43,016 nt of DNA from CAZPUR01 sp964589815. Lineage in GTDB: Bacteria; Patescibacteriota; Microgenomatia; UBA1400. Below the pieces are notes generated by a model, which saw only the letters and a list, made by a program, of their open reading frames with translations, was not told where the DNA came from and made no database searches. The stretch is taken from assembly GCA_964589815.1 (NCBI GenBank), contig CAZPUR010000009.1:1-43016 (forward strand), read 5' to 3'. Shown in pieces: positions 38,834 to 43,016 of this stretch. The first letter of the stretch is position 1; every line of letters starts with the position of its first letter. Made by a program: the position numbers and the translations under genes.

Positions 38834-38880
38834 TAGCTATATTTTACTTGTTTTTACTTTCATTAGCTATATTTTACTTG
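38821..38880 (-). repeat. 30-bp tandem duplication of promoter and start codon
   Basis: 38821-38850 and 38851-38880 are identical. Each unit contains, on the minus strand, TAAAAT, an ATG and AAAGTAAAAA. The upstream copy therefore holds a second start that runs into a TAG after eight codons. Confidence 0.9.
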
Positions 38881-38935
38881 AGCTTATGGTTTTCATAAAG
38901 CAGGAATAATGTGGTCTTAAGATAAAAGGAGAAAC

Positions 38936-39733
38936 TTAATTTAAAGTCTTGACCCAGGCCCAATATTTTTCTCTTAAATTTTGAGCCATTTCATCACAGT
39001 CTTTATCTTTTTCTAAAATTTTTCTTATTGGCTGAGGGGAAGAAAAACTGACTTTGATTTTGGGAAAGAGCCAGCCGATTTTAATCAGTCTTCTAAAAGG
39101 ATCAAAAAAACTAGTTCCTTTAACATAGGCCTGAACATAAAAAACTTCTTTTTTATTTTTGAGTAATTGCTTTAATAATTTGACTACTCCAGGTAGCCAA
39201 AGTTTTTGCCCCTCTTTTTCCCCTTCCGGGAAAATAATTACTAAAGAATTTTGTTCTATCTTTTTAACTGCCTTTTTAAGGCTCCTTTTGTTCTTTTCTT
39301 GGCATTCTTCGTCAGGAAAAATCTTTACCAGATTGAGGTGACGGCAAAGACGGCTGGATAATTTCTTACTGCTTTTGTGCACTTTTTCCTTAAGATAAAC
39401 CGGGATCAGATGTGAGGCAAAACTGGGGCCGATACTTAAAAACTCAAATGAAGCAATCATATTAATATCTTTTCTTTCAGGTAGAGCGGCGACAAGAAGG
39501 ACTACATCCGAAGCATGGGGGTGATTGGAAACCAATATAACCGGTTTACTAGCTAAAATCTTTTTGGTTTTTTTATTTAAGCCGTTTACTTGAAACTTAA
39601 CTTTAATATGATTAATCAAGAGGCGCATCGCCGGCTGTAAGCCCCAACGGGCCACCTGTTGATCAAATTTTCTAAAAAATCTACCCACCAAGGGCAATTG
39701 GTTAAAATTTCTATAAACTTTATTGGTAGCCAT
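38936..39733 (-). CDS. PlsC-like acyltransferase, canonical motifs
   Basis: A 265-residue protein of the LPLAT superfamily, paralogue of the one at 1950-2759. It has NHPHASDVV (the HX4D box with Asp), an FPEGEKEGQ box, and an arginine-rich middle region (SSRLCRHLNLVKIF). Acylation of lysophosphatidate or another lipid is the normal role. It is preceded by the divergent YqeY gene and a hairpin. Confidence 0.78.
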   Translation of the reverse strand: MATNKVYRNFNQLPLVGRFFRKFDQQVARWGLQPAMRLLINHIKVKFQVNGLNKKTKKILASKPVILVSNHPHASDVVLLVAALPERKDINMIASFEFLSIGPSFASHLIPVYLKEKVHKSSKKLSSRLCRHLNLVKIFPDEECQEKNKRSLKKAVKKIEQNSLVIIFPEGEKEGQKLWLPGVVKLLKQLLKNKKEVFYVQAYVKGTSFFDPFRRLIKIGWLFPKIKVSFSSPQPIRKILEKDKDCDEMAQNLREKYWAWVKTLN

Positions 39734-39825
39734 AAAAATATAGATAAACCAGATTGAATTTACGCCTGTTCTTAATCATTTTGTTTATTTTGAAGCAAGT
39801 AAATTCAAACGGTTTACTATTATAG

Positions 39826-39849
39826 TGAACCCATCTTTGATGTGGTTCA
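39826..39849. other. Hairpin in the divergent promoter region
   Basis: TGAACCCATC-TTT-GATG and GGTTCA form about 10 pairs with one bulged T. Both adjacent genes start away from it, so it is not a terminator for either. It may be an operator. Confidence 0.4.
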
Positions 39850-39874
39850 TTATATCTTACTGAAAAAAATGAAA

Positions 39875-39904
39875 TTGGACAACTAGCGGTAATTTGGCTA
39901 AAAT
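39875..39904 (+). promoter_or_regulatory. Promoter TTGGAC-N18-TAAAAT of yqeY
   Basis: TTGGAC at 39875-39880 and TAAAAT at 39899-39904. The ATG at 39911 lies 6 nt after the -10, at the predicted transcription start. Confidence 0.6.
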
Positions 39905-39910
39905 AAGATA

Positions 39911-40354
39911 ATGACGATTAAAGCCAAGATTCTTGAGGAAATTAAGCAGGCCTTAAAAGAACAAAACAAGGATAAGTTGGAGGTTTTGCGATTTCTGAAT
40001 GCCCAAATTCAGAATGAAGAAATCAACCAAGGGAAAAAAGAATTAACTGATGAACAAGTGATTAAAGTGATTCTGAGTCAGATTAAAAACTTGGAGGAAG
40101 GAATAGAGTTATTTAAAAAGGGCGGCCGGGAAGAATTGGTGGAGAAAAATCAAAAAGAAATGGGTATTTTAAAAACCTATTTACCTGAGCAGCTCTCTGA
40201 CGAGGAATTGGAAAAAGAGATTGAGCAAATAGTTAAAGAGAATCCGAATCTACCTCATCCTGGAGCCTTAATTGGTATTGCCGTAAAAAAATTAGCGGGC
40301 AAAGCGGATAATAAAAGAATTAGTGAGTTAATACTAAATAAATTAAAAAAATAA
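39911..40354 (+). CDS. yqeY: GatB/YqeY domain protein
   Basis: A 147-residue protein, the normal length. It has the family's KILEEIKQALKEQNKDKLEV start, RFLNAQIQNEEINQGKKELT, VIKVILSQIKNLEEGIELF and KTYLPEQLSDEELEKEI, followed by HPGALIGIAVKKLAGKADNK. YqeY resembles the C-terminal tail of GatB and is thought to help tRNA-dependent amidation or tRNA binding, although its role is not settled. It ends 20 nt before the second N gap. Confidence 0.88.
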   Translation: MTIKAKILEEIKQALKEQNKDKLEVLRFLNAQIQNEEINQGKKELTDEQVIKVILSQIKNLEEGIELFKKGGREELVEKNQKEMGILKTYLPEQLSDEELEKEIEQIVKENPNLPHPGALIGIAVKKLAGKADNKRISELILNKLKK

Positions 40355-40374
40355 TCACAAGGCTAAAGCGAGGT

Positions 40375-40474
40375 NNNNNNNNNNNNNNNNNNNNNNNNNN
40401 NNNNNNNNNNNNNNNNNNNNNNNNNNNNNNNNNNNNNNNNNNNNNNNNNNNNNNNNNNNNNNNNNNNNNNNNNN
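40375..40474. other. Scaffold gap, 100 N
   Basis: Exactly 100 N. The right edge touches a palindromic repeat (40478-40504), which is a likely reason for the assembly break. Confidence 1.
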
Positions 40475-40477
40475 CTG

Positions 40478-40504
40478 CCTCGCCGAAGCTTTAGCGTAGG
40501 CGGG
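40478..40504. repeat. GC-rich palindrome overlapping the 5' end of tRNA-Gly
   Basis: CCTCGCCGAAGCTTTAGCGT followed by AGGCGGG has imperfect outer arms (CC-CGCC/GGCGGG) and an inner GC/GC stem. It is related to 24124-24149. Its last arm GGCGGG shares bases with the acceptor GCGGG of the tRNA starting at 40500. Confidence 0.65.
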
Positions 40505-40573
40505 ATTAGTTGATCGGTTCAACATCAGCTTTCCAAGCTGAGAAGAGGGGTTCGACTCCCCTATCCCGCTCCA
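40500..40573 (+). tRNA. tRNA-Gly(UCC) with encoded CCA
   Basis: Acceptor GCGGGAT 40500-40506 pairs with ATCCCGC 40563-40569, with discriminator T at 40570 and CCA at 40571-40573. The anticodon stem TCAGC/GCTGA encloses loop TTTCCAA (anticodon TCC). The T arm is AGGGG-TTCGACT-CCCCT. Confidence 0.94.
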
Positions 40574-40726
40574 TATCGAACTTCCTGTGGACCTCTCCCA
40601 ATTTTTGCCTCAAAATCAAGCTTTTCTCGGTTCGAACCACACTTTTAACCACTTTTGCCGTAGCCTTGAAAGCTTTATACTATATATGGGGATCGAACCC
40701 ATTTGTAAAGTAAAGTACAATAGACC

Positions 40727-40754
40727 TTGACACCTTACCTATGTCAGGTATATT
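40727..40754 (+). promoter_or_regulatory. Promoter TTGACA-N16-TATATT
   Basis: TTGACA 40727-40732 and TATATT 40749-40754. The ATG at 40741 lies between the two boxes, so the transcript can only begin at the later ATG (40765), 10 nt after the -10. Confidence 0.6.
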
Positions 40755-40764
40755 ATTAATTGGT

Positions 40765-41751
40765 ATGAAAAGACTAACCGAAAGGCAGCGAGAAGTAATA
40801 AAGCTCATCTACGAAGGACAGAAATCTGGAAATACACCGACTTTATTTGAGCTTGCAGACAAGTTGGGCGTTTCTTCACGACAGACAGTAAAAGACCTCT
40901 TAGATGCAGTTGCCAAGAAAGGTTATTTAGTGAGAGAACCTAGACGTCCGCGCGCAATTCTGCTCAAACCGGAAGCGATCCAAGAGGTAGAAAAGGACAG
41001 CAATTTTTTCAGAAACACCCAACTTAATCTGGGATTGGCATTCGCTCAAAGCTCTAGTGCGTTTCAGTGGTACAACCCCACTAACGTTATTATTCATCAG
41101 GGCGTACCATCGAGTGACCTAAGGCAGACTCTTATAGATAGCAGTAGCTTAATCTCTTTATCCGATCAGAATGGCGAGGTAGCAAAGGAGTATATGCAGC
41201 TTCAGCTGGTTGCAGAAAAATCAAATTTTGATAAGCTGCAAAACTCGACCAGCGAATTCTTGACCACGACCTATCGGCACCTTGTCGTTAGCCCCATCAT
41301 GCCGAGTATCGGAAATGAGACAGGGTATTTAGTCATAGATGGCAACAATCAATACCAAATTATTTGGTCAGGGGTAAATTCCGAAAATTACTACTCCTTC
41401 GGAAAAGAATATGGGACTACCACTAATATCTCCATTATTGACAGTGGAAGCGAACAAATGAAACTTTTTCCACAGTCAATAGGTAGCGCTGGAATATCCG
41501 GCGTACTATCAAAATTTAGAAAGGAATTAAGATCATGGTCACAATATGTAGATTTCCCTATTTACGGCGCGGCATTAAAGAAAAACGGCGAGGTTATCTT
41601 TTGGTCTAGAAAAACAGCCCGAGATGTCAATGACCTGCGATACTTTCTCTTGGTTGATGTAACTGGAACCAGCATAATCGGGCATGATAAGGCTCTATTG
41701 AGAGATATTTCTTGCAACTTTCCTAAATTGGCTAATAATTCTACCTACTAA
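40765..41751 (+). CDS. LexA-type HTH protein with unknown C-terminal domain
   Basis: A protein of 328 residues from ATG 40765. The first about 70 residues match the LexA winged helix: LTERQREVIKLIYEGQKSGN, TPTLFELADKLGVSSRQTV, DLLDAVAKKGYLVRE. The C-terminal 250 residues are not the S24 peptidase of LexA and are unrecognised. It lies 1 nt before the proteasome-like gene, so they form an operon, perhaps regulator and effector. Confidence 0.65.
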   Translation: MKRLTERQREVIKLIYEGQKSGNTPTLFELADKLGVSSRQTVKDLLDAVAKKGYLVREPRRPRAILLKPEAIQEVEKDSNFFRNTQLNLGLAFAQSSSAFQWYNPTNVIIHQGVPSSDLRQTLIDSSSLISLSDQNGEVAKEYMQLQLVAEKSNFDKLQNSTSEFLTTTYRHLVVSPIMPSIGNETGYLVIDGNNQYQIIWSGVNSENYYSFGKEYGTTTNISIIDSGSEQMKLFPQSIGSAGISGVLSKFRKELRSWSQYVDFPIYGAALKKNGEVIFWSRKTARDVNDLRYFLLVDVTGTSIIGHDKALLRDISCNFPKLANNSTY

Positions 41752-41752
41752 T

Positions 41753-42766
41753 ATGTCTTTAGCAATAAATACCACAACCCCAGAAGGAATCGTTTTTGCC
41801 ACAGACAGCAGGCAATCTTTTCGCAACCGAAAAGGCATGGCGAGAATTGGAAGTGACAATGCTTCGAAGCTTTTTCAAATTAACAAAAGAGTAGGTGTAG
41901 CTATCACTGGCCTTGCTTTTTTGCCCGAAAACGGTGTTATGAAAAATATCAGTAAATTCATTGATGAGTTCAAGCATGAAGTGGAAGTGCAAGAGTTAGA
42001 TGTTAAAGAGGTGGCAGAAAAGCTTCATTACCTTTTTGACAAAAAATACAACTATCAGGAGCAACTGAAAAAACTACCAGAAAAAATTAAGTCTGATCTG
42101 CAAAAACAAGGTTGTGAGGTCTTAGAGATAAAGGAAGAAAAAAATGTTGTTAAGTTCCGCTTTAAGGATCCCCAAGGTCAGGTGAAAGAGGGTGTTGGCG
42201 GCGTTGACATGATTAGTCTAATGGTTGGTGGATATAATAAAAATGGTAACCACGAAGTTTACATTTGCTACATCCCGGGTGAAATTCAGAAAAAGCGAGA
42301 TGGAAAAGAAAAAGGTAAAGAATATGGAGCTTCTTGGATCGGCCAAATCGATGTTGTTTCAAGAATTGTATTAGGTTTTGATGGCAGGATTGGGAATCTT
42401 AAGTTTGTAAACCAGATAACACAAAACAGTAGCCAAGAGGAAATACAAAAACAACTCAGAAGTTTAGAGTACGTGATTCAATGGGGCACAATGACAATTC
42501 AAGACGCAATTGATTTTTGCACTCTTATGATTCAAACAACCTCTGCTATTCAAAGGTTTTCGGATGGCGTTCATGGTGATCCAGGTGATATGCCAGGCGT
42601 CGGTGGACCGGTCGATGTTGCAGTTATTACACAAAATAAAGGCTTTGTTTGGGTAAACAGAAAGTTGTTAAGTGTTAATGACTCAACTGTAGATCTAGAA
42701 AAACTACCTGATATACTAATACACGAACCTGATCAAAAGAAATCACCCACTAAGAAAAAGAAATAA
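41753..42766 (+). CDS. Proteasome-type Ntn-hydrolase-like protein
   Basis: A 337-residue protein. It starts MSLAINTTTPEGIVFATDSR, like proteasome beta subunits after their propeptide (TTTVGI...AADSR). NASKLFQINKRVGVAITGL matches the region around catalytic Lys33 and the Gly that follows. Near the end, SDGVHGDPGDMPGVGGPVDV and AVITQNKGFVW match the strand carrying the Asp/Ser of the active site. The catalytic Thr would be residue 7, 8 or 9 and requires removal of a short propeptide. A basic insertion (about 80-190) and the basic C-terminal tail (KKSPTKKKK) are unusual. It could be a stand-alone protease like Anbu or BPH. Confidence 0.65.
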   Translation: MSLAINTTTPEGIVFATDSRQSFRNRKGMARIGSDNASKLFQINKRVGVAITGLAFLPENGVMKNISKFIDEFKHEVEVQELDVKEVAEKLHYLFDKKYNYQEQLKKLPEKIKSDLQKQGCEVLEIKEEKNVVKFRFKDPQGQVKEGVGGVDMISLMVGGYNKNGNHEVYICYIPGEIQKKRDGKEKGKEYGASWIGQIDVVSRIVLGFDGRIGNLKFVNQITQNSSQEEIQKQLRSLEYVIQWGTMTIQDAIDFCTLMIQTTSAIQRFSDGVHGDPGDMPGVGGPVDVAVITQNKGFVWVNRKLLSVNDSTVDLEKLPDILIHEPDQKKSPTKKKK

Positions 42767-42807
42767 GTTTCTGAGAGACAACCCCTGCTTGCTCTTTCTG
42801 AAAAATA

Positions 42808-42821
42808 CCGATTATAATCGG
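42808..42821. other. 14-nt perfect palindrome
   Basis: CCGATTATAATCGG lies 42 nt after the Ntn-hydrolase stop, without a T run. It could be a binding site of the LexA-like protein. The rest of 42767-43016 holds the repeat at 42909 and no gene. Confidence 0.5.
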
Positions 42822-42908
42822 TTATGCAAATGCAAAATTATCGACGCCCATGTGCTGTTTCAAGGCTGAAAGCTGTAACCCAAGCTCTGGCGTGATATAT
42901 TTTGATAG

Positions 42909-42939
42909 GCCCGCCTGCAACGCTGTAGCAACTGCGGGC
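42909..42939. repeat. GC-rich palindromic element
   Basis: GCCCGC at 42909-42914 and GCGGGC at 42934-42939 enclose an inner CTGC...GTAG-like stem. It belongs to the same class of elements as 24124 and 40478. Confidence 0.65.
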
Positions 42940-43016
42940 AGGTTCGACCTTAGTACGGTATCCAGCTCCATACGGGAATTACTTCCGGTTTTTTGGTTTT
43001 TTAGCCTTAAAATCGC

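Overview
This is a low-GC, gene-dense scaffold window with two 100-N gaps (1764-1863 and 40375-40474). It most resembles a Candidate Phyla Radiation (Patescibacteria) bacterium. The reasons are small overlapping genes, TGA used as a stop (for example 6519-6521), a membrane-anchored SurA-N protein, a cold-shock-type RRM protein, DUF5665 and DUF1003 proteins, oxygen-independent radical SAM activases, and scattered GC-rich palindromes, two of which sit inside reading frames. Lineage below that level is not decidable by eye. No rRNA and no CRISPR array were seen.

Layout. 1-4.3 kb: a tRNA cluster (Leu, Val, Phe, Gly, Gln), a SurA-N protein, a lytic transglycosylase, a PlsC-like acyltransferase, an HTH/LAGLIDADG-like protein and YjjX. 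4.3-5.8 kb: three strong hairpins, an unknown gene and a membrane-anchored thermonuclease. 5.9-12.6 kb: a defence-like island with a membrane protein plus HEPN-like protein pair, then a DNA methyltransferase convergent with a three-gene operon (ParB-like, SNF2 helicase, DUF3883 nuclease-like). 13-19.4 kb: a sugar cluster with a methyltransferase, AsnB, a DHQS-like cyclase, RpiB, an AlsE-like epimerase and a divergent GDP-mannose-dehydratase-like gene. 19.5-21.3 kb: two genes between diverged copies of a 120-bp direct repeat. 21.4-28.4 kb: a uracil-DNA glycosylase and a ten-member metal/redox operon (NifX-like, CDF-NifX fusion, two ferredoxin-MinD ATPases, metal ABC transporter, FmdB-type zinc ribbon, broken VOC gene, radical SAM activase). 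28.5-32.5 kb: small membrane proteins, an RRM protein with a structured leader, and a recombinase remnant running antisense through tRNA-Leu(CAG). 32.6-36 kb: an overlapping operon of a radical SAM enzyme, a Nudix hydrolase and two P-loop kinases. 36-38 kb: no convincing gene but many strong hairpins, likely a large structured RNA. 38-38.2 kb: a complete tRNA-Pro nested in the anticodon loop of a second tRNA cloverleaf. 38.2-43 kb: a phosphatase, a second PlsC paralogue, YqeY, tRNA-Gly, and a LexA-HTH plus proteasome-like Ntn-hydrolase pair.

Best candidates for undescribed biology: the nested tRNA (38008-38190), the hairpin-rich non-coding block (about 36.1-37.3 kb), the ParB/SNF2/DUF3883/methyltransferase set, the radical SAM-Nudix-kinase operon, and the HTH plus proteasome-like pair. 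Many genes also appear to be transcribed from -10 boxes 6-10 nt before the ATG, that is, as leaderless mRNAs. All functional calls rest on motif reading, with no database search.
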